DNA of 9,441 nt, taken from assembly GCA_003451635.1 (NCBI GenBank), contig DMAT01000428.1, positions 1 through 9,441 of the forward strand. Direction: 5' to 3'. The position numbers and the translations under genes were made by a program. Each line of letters opens with the position of its first letter. Positions within the stretch are counted from its first letter, which is position 1. The notes under the pieces are model-generated. The model did not search any database. It was given only the letters and a program-made list of their open reading frames with translations, and was not told the DNA's origin. Positions 1 to 6,515 of this stretch are shown one piece after another. This stretch comes from Syntrophus sp. (in: bacteria) (GTDB taxonomy: Bacteria > Desulfobacterota > Syntrophia > Syntrophales > UBA8958).

Positions 1-1
1 T

Positions 2-268
2 GTCACCGGCATCTGCCAGGTGACGGGCGACGAAGACCTGATGCTCATCAGCGACGCCGGCAAGATCATCCGGGTCCGGGTGGAAGAGGTTTCCCTGATC
101 CACCGCAGCACTCAGGGGGTCAGATTGATCGATCTCGATGAAAACGAACGCCTCGTCGGCATTGCCAGGGTAGAGCGAGAAGAGGAAATTGAGGAAATCC
201 TGGAAAACGGCGTCGAGGAGACCGATGGTTCTCCTCAGGAAATCGATCTCTTCGACAAAGAGCCCTGA
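2..268 (+). CDS. gyrA: DNA gyrase subunit A, C-terminal end (partial)
   Basis: This is the 3' end of a gene that begins upstream of the window; 88 codons are visible, ending at TGA 266-268. The protein reads as the last blade of the GyrA beta-pinwheel: 'LMLISDAGKIIRVRVEEVS' followed by 'RSTQGVRLIDLDENERLVGIARV', where the R-S-T-Q-G-V segment is typical of the repeated blades of GyrA C-terminal domains. After it comes the short acidic tail usual in GyrA (EREEEIEEIL...). GyrA is the breakage-reunion subunit of gyrase, and its C-terminal domain wraps DNA for negative supercoiling. ParC also has such blades, but the acidic tail and the complete QGV-type blade favour GyrA. The 22-nt gap to the archease gene suggests possible co-transcription. 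The start codon and catalytic tyrosine lie outside the window. Confidence 0.88.
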   Translation, partial: VTGICQVTGDEDLMLISDAGKIIRVRVEEVSLIHRSTQGVRLIDLDENERLVGIARVEREEEIEEILENGVEETDGSPQEIDLFDKEP

Positions 269-290
269 GTATTCTCGGGTCGGGGTGGGG

Positions 291-704
291 ATGGGCTATC
301 GAATCCTTGATCATACTGCCGACATCGGCGTTGAGGTCCATGGCGCCACCTTGGCGGATCTTTTCTCCCAGGCCGCCTTCGCCCTCGTTGATCTCCTGAC
401 GGACCGCGCCGTCGTCACTGGAGAGACGGAGAGGATAATCCGTGTCGAGGGCGATGATCTGGAAGACCTGTGGATTAATTATCTCCGTGAAATTCTTTAT
501 CAATTCAATGGGGAAAGCTTTCTTCTCAAAGATATCCCGGAGATCAAATTTTCAGAATTAAGCTTGGAAGCGTCCCTCCGGGGAGCCCCCTATGACCCCT
601 GCCGCCATACCATAAAGACCGAAATCAAGGCCGTTACCTACCACCGGGCCGAAGTAAAGCAAACGCCCGCAGGTTGGCAAGGCATCTTCATCGTCGACGT
701 ATGA
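291..704 (+). CDS. Archease, RtcB-activating protein
   Basis: The product is a 137-residue small acidic protein, close to the usual archease length. Family marks are the N-terminal 'DHTADIG' (residues 7-13; acidic metal-binding residues), 'LEDLWINYLREILY' (57-70), 'YDPCRHTIKTEIKAVTYH' (101-118) and the terminal 'IFIVDV' with Asp136. In known systems archease and a divalent metal speed guanylylation of the RNA ligase RtcB and allow multiple turnover; it acts in the cytoplasm. The ATG at 291 was chosen because the protein then starts directly at 'MGYRILDHTADIG', as in the family. An in-frame ATG at 189 would overlap gyrA by 80 nt and add residues with no family resemblance. G-rich sequence (about 277-290) precedes the ATG but is not a clean ribosome site. 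rtcB follows after 12 nt, which supports the assignment. Confidence 0.93.
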   Translation: MGYRILDHTADIGVEVHGATLADLFSQAAFALVDLLTDRAVVTGETERIIRVEGDDLEDLWINYLREILYQFNGESFLLKDIPEIKFSELSLEASLRGAPYDPCRHTIKTEIKAVTYHRAEVKQTPAGWQGIFIVDV

Positions 705-716
705 GAGTAATATAAA

Positions 717-2147
717 ATGCTTAAAAAGATTGATGATTGCCGCTGGGAAGTGCCCATGGCCGGGGGAATGAAAGTACCCGGCATCATCTATACCAGTGAG
801 CGCCTCCTCAAGGACATGGGGGGCGACGAAAGCCAGAAACAGGTCGCCAATGTCGCCCATCTGCCTGGAATAGTAAAGTATTCCCTCGCCATGCCCGATG
901 TCCACTGGGGCTACGGCTTTCCCATCGGCGGGGTGGCCGCCTTCGACATGGATACGGGGATCATATCCCCCGGCGGCGTCGGTTACGACATCAACTGCGG
1001 CTGTCGCCTCATGACCACCCGCCTGGCCTACGACGAGATCCGGGACAGTATAAAAGAACTGGTTACGGCCCTTTTTCAGAATATTCCCTCCGGCGTCGGG
1101 TCGAAAGGGGATCTGAAGCTATCGGTAAAGGAAGAGAAAAAGGTTCTCGAAGAAGGGTCCGGCTGGGCGGTTCGCCAGGGCTTCGGGACGCCGGAAGACC
1201 TGGAGACTACCGAAGACGGCGGCAGGATGAAGGGGGCCGATCCGGAGAAGGTCAGCGACCGGGCCCTGGAAAGGGGACGGGAGCAGCTTGGCACCCTCGC
1301 ATCGGGAAACCATTTTCTGGAAATCGAAATCGTGGAAGAGATCTTTGATCCCGTTGCCGCTGCGGCCTTCGGCCTGGAATTGAATCAGGTCGTCGTGATG
1401 ATTCACAGCGGCTCCCGGGGATTGGGATACCAGGTATGCGATGATTATCTGGCCCGGATGGTCAAGCATAGCGGCGAGCTGGGCTTCCCCCTGCCGGACC
1501 GGCAACTGGCCTGCGCCTTCCTTAAAGACCGCCGGGGGCAGGATTATTACGCCGCCATGGCCGCCGCGGCCAACTACGCCTGGGCCAATCGCCAGATGCT
1601 CATGCACTGGACCCGGGAAACCTTTGAAAAGACATTGAAAAAAGGCCCCCGGGACGTAGGGATGAAACTTCTCTATGACGTCTGCCACAATATCGCCAAG
1701 ATTGAAACTTTTCCGGTCGATGGCAAAGAGCTACGGCTCTGCGTCCACCGGAAAGGGGCAACCCGGGCTCTCCCCCCCGGTCATGCCGCCCTGCCGCCGG
1801 CATATCTGAAGGTCGGGCAACCGGTCCTGATTCCGGGTAATATGGGTACGGGGTCGTACGTCCTGGTCGGGACGGAGAAGGCCTACACGGATACCTTCGG
1901 CAGCGCCTGCCACGGGGCCGGCCGGGTCATGAGCCGCACCCAGGCCATGAAGGCCAGCAAAGGGCGGTCCATTCACCGGGAAATGGCCGATCTGGGCGTG
2001 ACGGTCATGGCCACTGGCCGGGGGACCCTCAGCGAAGAGATGCCTGCGGCCTACAAGAACCTGGACGAAGTCGTCGCTGTTGTCCACCGGGCCGGTCTGG
2101 CCCAAAAGGTGGCCCGCCTCCGGGCCGTGGGTTGTATCAAGGGCTGA
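717..2147 (+). CDS. rtcB: RNA-splicing ligase RtcB (3'-phosphate RNA ligase)
   Basis: The product is a 476-residue, full-length RtcB. This GTP- and Mn-dependent ligase joins 2',3'-cyclic phosphate or 3'-phosphate RNA ends to 5'-OH ends in RNA repair and tRNA splicing. The metal and nucleotide residues known from the Pyrococcus enzyme are all visible with constant spacing: Asp91 and Cys94 in 'GGVGYDINCGCR', Asn198/His199 in 'ASGNHFLEI', His230 in 'HSGSRGLGYQ', His324 in 'CHNIAKIE', and the guanylylated His399 in 'ACHGAGRVMSR'. The 'VHRKGATRALPPG' segment (343-355) and the 'IKG' carboxyl end are also typical. No intein is present. The ATG at 717 gives a normal N-terminus; a weak GAGAG lies 9-10 nt upstream. 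It forms a two-gene unit with archease. No terminator hairpin is obvious directly after the stop. Confidence 0.97.
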   Translation: MLKKIDDCRWEVPMAGGMKVPGIIYTSERLLKDMGGDESQKQVANVAHLPGIVKYSLAMPDVHWGYGFPIGGVAAFDMDTGIISPGGVGYDINCGCRLMTTRLAYDEIRDSIKELVTALFQNIPSGVGSKGDLKLSVKEEKKVLEEGSGWAVRQGFGTPEDLETTEDGGRMKGADPEKVSDRALERGREQLGTLASGNHFLEIEIVEEIFDPVAAAAFGLELNQVVVMIHSGSRGLGYQVCDDYLARMVKHSGELGFPLPDRQLACAFLKDRRGQDYYAAMAAAANYAWANRQMLMHWTRETFEKTLKKGPRDVGMKLLYDVCHNIAKIETFPVDGKELRLCVHRKGATRALPPGHAALPPAYLKVGQPVLIPGNMGTGSYVLVGTEKAYTDTFGSACHGAGRVMSRTQAMKASKGRSIHREMADLGVTVMATGRGTLSEEMPAAYKNLDEVVAVVHRAGLAQKVARLRAVGCIKG

Positions 2148-2177
2148 AACCGTCAAAAAACCTCAACCACTACCATG

Positions 2178-2425
2178 ATAATCCGTGTCCTGATCTATAA
2201 ATGTTTTATGTCACAAGGCATTACGCCTACGGATTATGAGTGATAATTCTCTTTGAATAGAACCGAGAGAATGGGCAGGCAGGCCGCCGCCATAAGCGGG
2301 GGCTTGACAATATGACCCCCAATGAGGTTTACTGGCGTACTATGCGTAGCTGAGGGCAGGGGCATGAACCGGGGCGGCTCATTGCCTATAACCTGCTTCA
2401 GGTTGTCCAAAGAACCATGACAACC
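2178..2425 (+). ncRNA. Candidate structured RNA or leader (uncertain)
   Basis: The segment can fold into consecutive hairpins. ATAATCCGT (2178-2186) pairs perfectly with ACGGATTAT (2229-2237), enclosing ATAAA/TTTAT (2197-2201/2205-2209) and AGGC/GCCT (2216-2219/2225-2228), like a three-way junction. ATTCTCT (2246-2252) pairs with AGAGAAT (2266-2272). GGCATGA (2361-2367) pairs with TCA-TGCC (2379-2381 and 2383-2386, one bulged base), with an inner CC/GG pair. AACCTG (2390-2395) pairs with CAGGTT (2399-2404). No known riboswitch or small-RNA family is recognised. Short stems also arise by chance, so this is a proposal from pairing only, without comparative support. Confidence 0.25.
2304..2333 (+). 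promoter_or_regulatory. Weak candidate sigma-70 promoter for the regulator gene
   Basis: A perfect TTGACA at 2304-2309 is followed after 18 nt by TTTACT (2328-2333), a poor match to TATAAT. If used, transcription would start near 2340 and give a leader of about 135 nt containing the hairpins at 2361-2425. The assignment rests on the -35 box alone. Confidence 0.2.
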
Positions 2426-2476
2426 CCTGAGCGCCTGACGAGTTGACGTTTATTCGAAAAAAAGGTCACCAATCAT

Positions 2477-3838
2477 TTGAAAACGATTCTTATTATCGAT
2501 AGTTATGAAGATCAGCGATCGACTCTTGCCGAGTTTCTCGGGAAGGAGGGGTACAAGATCGACGAGGCCTCCACCGAGGTTCAAGCCATGAAACTGATGG
2601 AGGTGAATTCGTACGATCTGGTCGTAACCGATCTGTGCGAACCGGATTGCATGTGTACCGGGCTTCTTCATTGGATAAAAGACCATTATCCCGAGGTCAA
2701 CGTTGTCGTTGCCACCTCATTCGGGGCTATCGACTGCGTCGTGAAAGCCATCCGGATGGGAGCCCGCAACTATGTCATGAAGCCGGTAACCAACAAGGCC
2801 TTTCTGGATATCGTCCAGGAGGCCACCCATCGGCGGGAACTCGAAATCAAGTCTCTCCGCCGGGTGAATGAGCCTTACTGTTATCGTGTGGACAAGGTCG
2901 TGGGGGTTTCCAAGAGCATGGAAAAAGTCCTGCAGATGGCCCTTAAGGTAACCGATTTCGACACGGGCATCATGATTCGGGGAGAAAGCGGGACCGGCAA
3001 GGAACTCATTGCCAGAATCATCCATGACCACAGCAAAATCAGGAAAGGCAAGGAGTTTGTGGCTATTAACTGCGCGGCCATCCCAAACGAAATATTGGAG
3101 AGTGAGCTTTTTGGATATGTCCGCGGGGCCTTCACGGGGGCCGGCCAGAACCGTAAGGGCCTCATTGAAGGGGCAAACGGCGGAACCTTGTTCATGGATG
3201 AAATCGGCGATACGACGCCCCAGTTTCAAGCGAAAATCCTCCGGGTGATCCAGGAGAAGGAAGTCCGCCGGGTTGGAGAAAACACGAATCGTTCCGTTGA
3301 TATTCGCGTTGTTGCCGCAACTAACAGGGACCTCAATCAGTTGGTTAAAGACGGATCTTTTCGGGAAGACCTTTTCTACCGGCTAAGTGTGGTCGATATC
3401 TTTATTCCCCCCCTGCGGGAGCGCAAGGAAGATATTACAACGATGGCCGACTTTTTCCTGCAGGAAATGAATGAGCGTCTGAAGAAAAATGTGGAGGCCG
3501 TCTCCGATGAAGCCATGACGATTCTCATGGCTTACGCCTGGCCCGGGAACGTCCGGGAGCTTAGAAACAGCCTCGAAAGAGCGGTCGTCCTCTCCGGGCA
3601 CAGCGTTCTCCAACCGGAAGACTTTCCCCTCGCATATGAGCACTATCGTAAGATCGAAGCCGGGCATCTGGATGACGAGACCATCACCCTTCAGGAAATG
3701 GAGCGCCGCTATCTCCTGAAGGTTATGAAAAAGTACAACTTCAATCAGAAGCTCGTGGCCCGGAAGCTGGGCATCGGCTACACCACCCTCTGGAGAAAGC
3801 TGAAGCTCTCCGAAAAGGACTTCAACTCCTCCCCGTAA
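2477..3838 (+). CDS. NtrC-family sigma-54-dependent response regulator
   Basis: The product is a 453-residue cytoplasmic transcription activator with the standard three domains. The receiver (about 1-118) has Asp8, the likely phosphoacceptor Asp52, Thr80/Ser81 and Lys102. The AAA+ sigma-54 interaction domain (about 140-370) shows Walker A 'GESGTGKE' (169-176), the sigma-54 contact loop 'GAFTGA' (217-222), Walker B 'LFMDE' (238-242), 'FREDLFYRLSV' (295-305) and 'WPGNVREL' (355-362). A Fis-type helix-turn-helix lies at about 405-445. The start is TTG at 2477 with AGG at 2463-2465; no upstream alternative fits. Oddities: the second acidic residue of the receiver pocket is Ser9, and the loop after Asp52 is about two residues longer than usual and holds Cys54, Cys58 and Cys60. 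No partner kinase or sigma-54 promoter is seen in the window, so the target and signal are unknown. Confidence 0.93.
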   Translation: MKTILIIDSYEDQRSTLAEFLGKEGYKIDEASTEVQAMKLMEVNSYDLVVTDLCEPDCMCTGLLHWIKDHYPEVNVVVATSFGAIDCVVKAIRMGARNYVMKPVTNKAFLDIVQEATHRRELEIKSLRRVNEPYCYRVDKVVGVSKSMEKVLQMALKVTDFDTGIMIRGESGTGKELIARIIHDHSKIRKGKEFVAINCAAIPNEILESELFGYVRGAFTGAGQNRKGLIEGANGGTLFMDEIGDTTPQFQAKILRVIQEKEVRRVGENTNRSVDIRVVAATNRDLNQLVKDGSFREDLFYRLSVVDIFIPPLRERKEDITTMADFFLQEMNERLKKNVEAVSDEAMTILMAYAWPGNVRELRNSLERAVVLSGHSVLQPEDFPLAYEHYRKIEAGHLDDETITLQEMERRYLLKVMKKYNFNQKLVARKLGIGYTTLWRKLKLSEKDFNSSP

Positions 3839-3877
3839 AGCGTTCGATATCCGCACGAGCTATTTCATTTTGAAACT

Positions 3878-3902
3878 GGACCGGGACGGCCCTCCTTTTT
3901 TT
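3878..3902 (+). terminator. Probable intrinsic terminator after the response regulator
   Basis: GGA (3878-3880) and GGG (3883-3885) pair with CCC (3890-3892) and TCC (3893-3895) around an ACGG loop, leaving CC (3881-3882) bulged. A run of seven T (3896-3902) follows at once. The position, 40 nt after the regulator's stop codon, is right for a Rho-independent terminator. The stem is short and bulged, so termination may be partial. Confidence 0.55.
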
Positions 3903-3980
3903 GATCCGTCTTTTCCTTGCCGAATCCGTGTTTTCTCCTTTTTAGTAAAAAAATAATCCTGAACGATAACGGCCCCTCGC

Positions 3981-3996
3981 AGGGATATTTGTCCCT
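3981..3996. promoter_or_regulatory. Palindrome upstream of nuoA (possible operator)
   Basis: AGGGATATTTGTCCCT is an inverted repeat with 5-bp arms and a 6-nt centre, 81 nt before the nuoA start in the only sizeable gap (3839-4077) between the regulator gene and the nuo operon. It could be a repressor or activator site or a small hairpin. The rest of this gap is AT-rich and must contain the nuo promoter; TTGCCG (3917-3922) with TTTAGT (3941-3946) and the CATATAG at 4047-4053 are only weak box matches. No sigma-54 promoter pattern was found. Confidence 0.3.
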
Positions 3997-4065
3997 TGAT
4001 CAGCAGGCTATGGGGGATTTGTTTTTCCCGCGGCATGTCTATTGCTCATATAGCAGATCCTTCAT

Positions 4066-4070
4066 GGAGG
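4066..4070 (+). promoter_or_regulatory. Strong ribosome binding site of nuoA
   Basis: GGAGG ends 7 nt before the ATG at 4078. It is among the best Shine-Dalgarno matches in the window and fixes the nuoA start. Confidence 0.8.
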
Positions 4071-4077
4071 CGGATTA

Positions 4078-4428
4078 ATGACAACCTTGGCGGTTATTAT
4101 CTTTATGACTTTAGCAGCGGGATCGGCAATAGCGATTGTGGCCATATCCCGTGTTTTGGGCGGCAAGCCCCTTACGGCGGCAAAGGATGTTCCCTATGAG
4201 TGCGGAATGCCGCCCGAAGAGAATCCGCACACCCTCTTTTCCGTCCGCTTCTACAAAGTGGCCCTGTTGTTTGTCGTCTTCGACATTGAAATCGTGTTTC
4301 TTTATCTTTGGGCGTCGATTGTCCGCGACCTTGGACTATTTGGACTTGTCGAAATATTCGTATTTATTGCCATTCTTCTGGCGGCGTTTTTCTTTGCATG
4401 GTGGAAAGGGGATCTGAATTGGGAATAA
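4078..4428 (+). CDS. nuoA: NADH-quinone oxidoreductase subunit A
   Basis: The product is a 116-residue membrane protein with three predicted helices (about 3-26, 60-82, 91-110), the normal NuoA/ND3 topology and length. The conserved loop 'YECGMPPE' (40-47) carries Cys42, the counterpart of the loop cysteine of mitochondrial ND3. The second helix holds the family signature 'RFYKVALLFVVFDIEIVFLYLWA' region (57-79) with acidic residues Asp69 and Glu71, part of the proton-coupling path near the quinone cavity. NuoA sits in the membrane arm at the junction with the peripheral arm. It is the first gene of the operon, has a strong ribosome site, and overlaps the nuoB start. Confidence 0.96.
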   Translation: MTTLAVIIFMTLAAGSAIAIVAISRVLGGKPLTAAKDVPYECGMPPEENPHTLFSVRFYKVALLFVVFDIEIVFLYLWASIVRDLGLFGLVEIFVFIAILLAAFFFAWWKGDLNWE

Positions 4429-4889
4429 CGAGGATCGATGAAACGACCATTATCACGAGTAATCTGGACCGGGTGGTTCATTGGGCGCGCAAGAACTCCC
4501 TCTGGCCTTTGACCTTCGGCCTGGCCTGCTGTGCCATCGAAATGATCTCCGCGGCGGCCTCCCGTTATGATATCGCCCGCTTCGGTATGGAGGTTTTCCG
4601 GCCCTCCCCGCGCCAGGCCGATGTCATGATCGTCGCCGGAACGGTAACGAAGAAGATGGCTCCCGCCGTCCGGCGCCTCTACGACCAGATGGCCGACCCC
4701 AAATGGGTGATTGCCATGGGGGCCTGCGCCTGTTCAGGGGGGCTTTTCCCTACCTATGCCGTCGTTCAGGGTGTCGATAAGATTTTACCTGTCGATGTTT
4801 ACATTCCGGGATGCCCCGTAAAACCCGAGGCGCTCCTCGACGGCCTGATGAGGCTTCAGGATAAGATTGGAAGCGGTGCGGCGCCATGA
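4419..4889 (+). CDS. nuoB: NADH-quinone oxidoreductase subunit B
   Basis: The product is a 156-residue peripheral-arm subunit carrying cluster N2, the [4Fe-4S] centre that reduces quinone. Ligands are Cys37 and Cys38 ('GLACCAIEM'), Cys103 ('GACACSGG') and Cys132 ('PGCPVKPEAL'), with spacing equal to the Thermus Nqo6 ligands. 'RYDIARFGMEVFRPSPRQAD' (49-68) is also typical. The start is uncertain: TTG at 4419 has AGGGGA (4407-4412) at ideal distance and overlaps nuoA by 10 nt, and I prefer it. In-frame ATG at 4398 and GTG at 4401 would add six or seven residues but have no ribosome site. The stop codon overlaps the nuoC start (ATGA). Confidence 0.95.
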   Translation: MGITRIDETTIITSNLDRVVHWARKNSLWPLTFGLACCAIEMISAAASRYDIARFGMEVFRPSPRQADVMIVAGTVTKKMAPAVRRLYDQMADPKWVIAMGACACSGGLFPTYAVVQGVDKILPVDVYIPGCPVKPEALLDGLMRLQDKIGSGAAP

Positions 4890-5341
4890 ATTTTGACCTC
4901 ATAAAGGATAAGTTCGGCGCGGGAATCACCGACGTGACGATCGCTCATGATGAAATCACGGTGACGGCGAGGCGGGACATCCTGATTCCTCTTTTGCGTT
5001 TCCTGAAGGAAGGGGAAGAATTCGCCTTCAATTTCCTGACCGATCTTTGCGGGGTGGACTATCTGCCTGCATCGCCGCGGTTCCAGGTTGTTTACCATCT
5101 GTATTCCCTCAAGCACAAACACCGCCTGCGGGTGAAGGTTGCCCTTGAGGAAAGCGATCCGGAGGTGGATTCATGCATTTCCCTCTGGGCCGGGGCGGAT
5201 TGGCAGGAAAGGGAATGCTTTGATCTTTTTGGCATAATTTTCAGAGGCCATCCGAATTTGCAGCGGATTCTCCTGCCATCGGACTTTGCGGGGCATCCCC
5301 TTCGGAAGGATTTCCCCCTGGAGGGGATTCAAGAGCAATGA
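4886..5341 (+). CDS. nuoC: NADH-quinone oxidoreductase subunit C (30 kDa)
   Basis: The product is a 151-residue NuoC, separate from NuoD rather than fused as in E. coli. The C-terminal half has the 30-kDa subunit signature: 'ADWQERECFDLFGIIFRGHP' (104-123) followed by 'LQRILLPSDFAGHPLRKDFPLEG' motifs (125-147). NuoC has no cofactor; it packs against NuoD and NuoB in the peripheral arm and helps hold the Q-module together. The ATG at 4886 overlaps the nuoB stop and its own TGA overlaps the nuoD ATG, so translation of B-C-D is probably coupled. The gene is somewhat shorter at its N-terminus than many homologues, but the start is fixed by the overlap. Confidence 0.95.
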   Translation: MNFDLIKDKFGAGITDVTIAHDEITVTARRDILIPLLRFLKEGEEFAFNFLTDLCGVDYLPASPRFQVVYHLYSLKHKHRLRVKVALEESDPEVDSCISLWAGADWQERECFDLFGIIFRGHPNLQRILLPSDFAGHPLRKDFPLEGIQEQ

Positions 5342-6507
5342 GCGAAAGGACGATGAAGATAAACCTGGGGCCTCATCACCCCAGCACCCACGGGGTGCTC
5401 AGGGTGGTCCTCGAGCTGGAAGGTGAAACGGTTGTGGACGCCCATCCCGACATCGGCTTTCTCCACCGGGGCATTGAAAAGCTCGCCGAGCACCGCACCT
5501 ATCATCAGTTTATCGTTCTGTCGGACCGCCTGGATTATCTGGCGGCCATGAGCAACAACCTGGCCTATGTGACGACCATCGAAAAGCTCATGGAAATAGA
5601 CATCCCCAGAAGGGCCCGTTATATCCGGGTCATTCTGGCCGAACTCCAGCGTATTGCCAGCCATCTCTTCTGGCTGGGCACCCACGCCCACGATCTGGGG
5701 GCCATGACCCCGCTGTTTTACATGCTCCGCGAGCGGGAGGCCGTCATGGATATTTTTGAGTCCCTCACCGGCTCACGGCTCACGCCGAGTTTTATGCGCA
5801 TCGGCGGTCTGGCGGCGGATATCGACGGGGATTTCATCGGGGCGGTAAAGGCGTTTACCGACACGTTTGCCGAACGGGTGGATGACTATGAGACGCTCCT
5901 CACGGCCAACCCCATCTGGAAGTCCCGGACAAAAGGGGTGGGCGTCCTTGACGCCGACGCCTGCATCAATCTGGGCGTGACCGGTCCCATGCTCCGAAGC
6001 GCCGGGAACGACTGGGATATACGAAAATCCCATCCTTACTCTTCCTATGAGGAATTTCATTTTGAAATACCCACCGGAAAGGACGGCGACGTCTATGATC
6101 GGTACCTGGTCCGGATCGGAGAGATGCGGGAAAGCGCGAAAATCATTCGGCAAGTCGTCGATGGCCTGCCCGCAGGCCCCTGGCTGGCCAAGGATGCCCG
6201 GACCGCCTTTCCGGAAAAGAAAGAGTTAAATACCAATATTGCCGCTCTTATCCAGCATTTCGGTCTGATCATGGAAGGATTCAAGGTTCCTCCCGGCGAG
6301 GTCTATCATTCCATTGAGTCTCCCCGGGGAGAGCTTGGCTTTTATATCGTCAGTGACGGCGGCGCCAGGCCGTTGCGGCTCCGGGTGCGCCCTCCGTCCT
6401 TTGTTAACCTCCAGGGCCTGGTCAGGATGATTCGCGGGAAATTGCTGTCCGACGCCGTGGCCGTCATCGGCGCCATCGACATCGTCCTGGCGGAAGTAGA
6501 CCGATAA
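5338..6507 (+). CDS. nuoD: NADH-quinone oxidoreductase subunit D (49 kDa)
   Basis: The product is a 389-residue peripheral-arm subunit that forms much of the quinone pocket. 'GPHHPSTHGVLR' (11-22) contains His18 and 'RLDYL' (64-68) contains Tyr67; their 49-residue spacing matches the quinone head-group ligands His38 and Tyr87 of Thermus Nqo4. Other family blocks are 'GFLHRGIEKLAEHRTYHQ' (40-57), 'ASHLFWLGTHAHDLGA' (107-122), 'FMRIGG' (152-157), 'HSIESPRGELGFYIVSDG' (324-341) and the end 'AIDIVLAEVDR'. The N- and C-terminal CxxC motifs that bind NiFe in hydrogenase large subunits are absent, so this is a complex I subunit and not an Ech- or Mbh-type hydrogenase. It is the last gene of the first overlapping block; a 139-nt gap with a palindromic repeat follows. 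Confidence 0.97.
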   Translation: MSERTMKINLGPHHPSTHGVLRVVLELEGETVVDAHPDIGFLHRGIEKLAEHRTYHQFIVLSDRLDYLAAMSNNLAYVTTIEKLMEIDIPRRARYIRVILAELQRIASHLFWLGTHAHDLGAMTPLFYMLREREAVMDIFESLTGSRLTPSFMRIGGLAADIDGDFIGAVKAFTDTFAERVDDYETLLTANPIWKSRTKGVGVLDADACINLGVTGPMLRSAGNDWDIRKSHPYSSYEEFHFEIPTGKDGDVYDRYLVRIGEMRESAKIIRQVVDGLPAGPWLAKDARTAFPEKKELNTNIAALIQHFGLIMEGFKVPPGEVYHSIESPRGELGFYIVSDGGARPLRLRVRPPSFVNLQGLVRMIRGKLLSDAVAVIGAIDIVLAEVDR

Positions 6508-6515
6508 GCACACGG

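Larger units (their letters stand above)
2148..2476 (+). other. 329-nt intergenic region rich in inverted repeats
   Basis: No convincing coding sequence is seen on either strand, and the stretch does not look like a gene remnant. It contains a run of inverted repeats: a 9-bp stem 2178-2186/2229-2237 enclosing two small hairpins, a 7-bp stem 2246-2252/2266-2272, a GGGGG/CCCCC pair at 2298-2302/2316-2320, a bulged hairpin 2361-2386, and two overlapping hairpins 2390-2404 and 2401-2425. It also holds a TTGACA box at 2304-2309. It separates rtcB from the response-regulator gene and presumably carries the promoter and leader of the latter. No clean GG-N10-GC sigma-54 promoter was found in it. Confidence 0.6.

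Noticed and set aside
189..290. Earlier in-frame ATG for archease at 189
   Set aside because: It would overlap gyrA by 80 nt, and the extra 34 residues are the gyrA sequence read in another frame, rich in Arg, Ser and Lys. The family N-terminus fits the ATG at 291.
2333..2346. Sigma-54 promoter TGGCGTACTATGCG before the regulator
   Set aside because: The spacing between GG and GC is 8 nt in place of the required 10, so it does not fit the sigma-54 consensus.
2477..3838. Identification of the regulator as RtcR
   Set aside because: Adjacency to rtcB suggested it, but the N-terminal domain is a receiver with a phosphoacceptor Asp and not the CARF-type domain of RtcR.
3996..4199. Small open frame of 67 codons over the nuoA start
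   Set aside because: It overlaps nuoA in another frame, has no ribosome site and no recognisable features, while nuoA has both.
5338..6507. NiFe-hydrogenase large subunit in place of NuoD
   Set aside because: The two CxxC motifs that bind NiFe are missing, and the quinone-pocket residues of NuoD are present.
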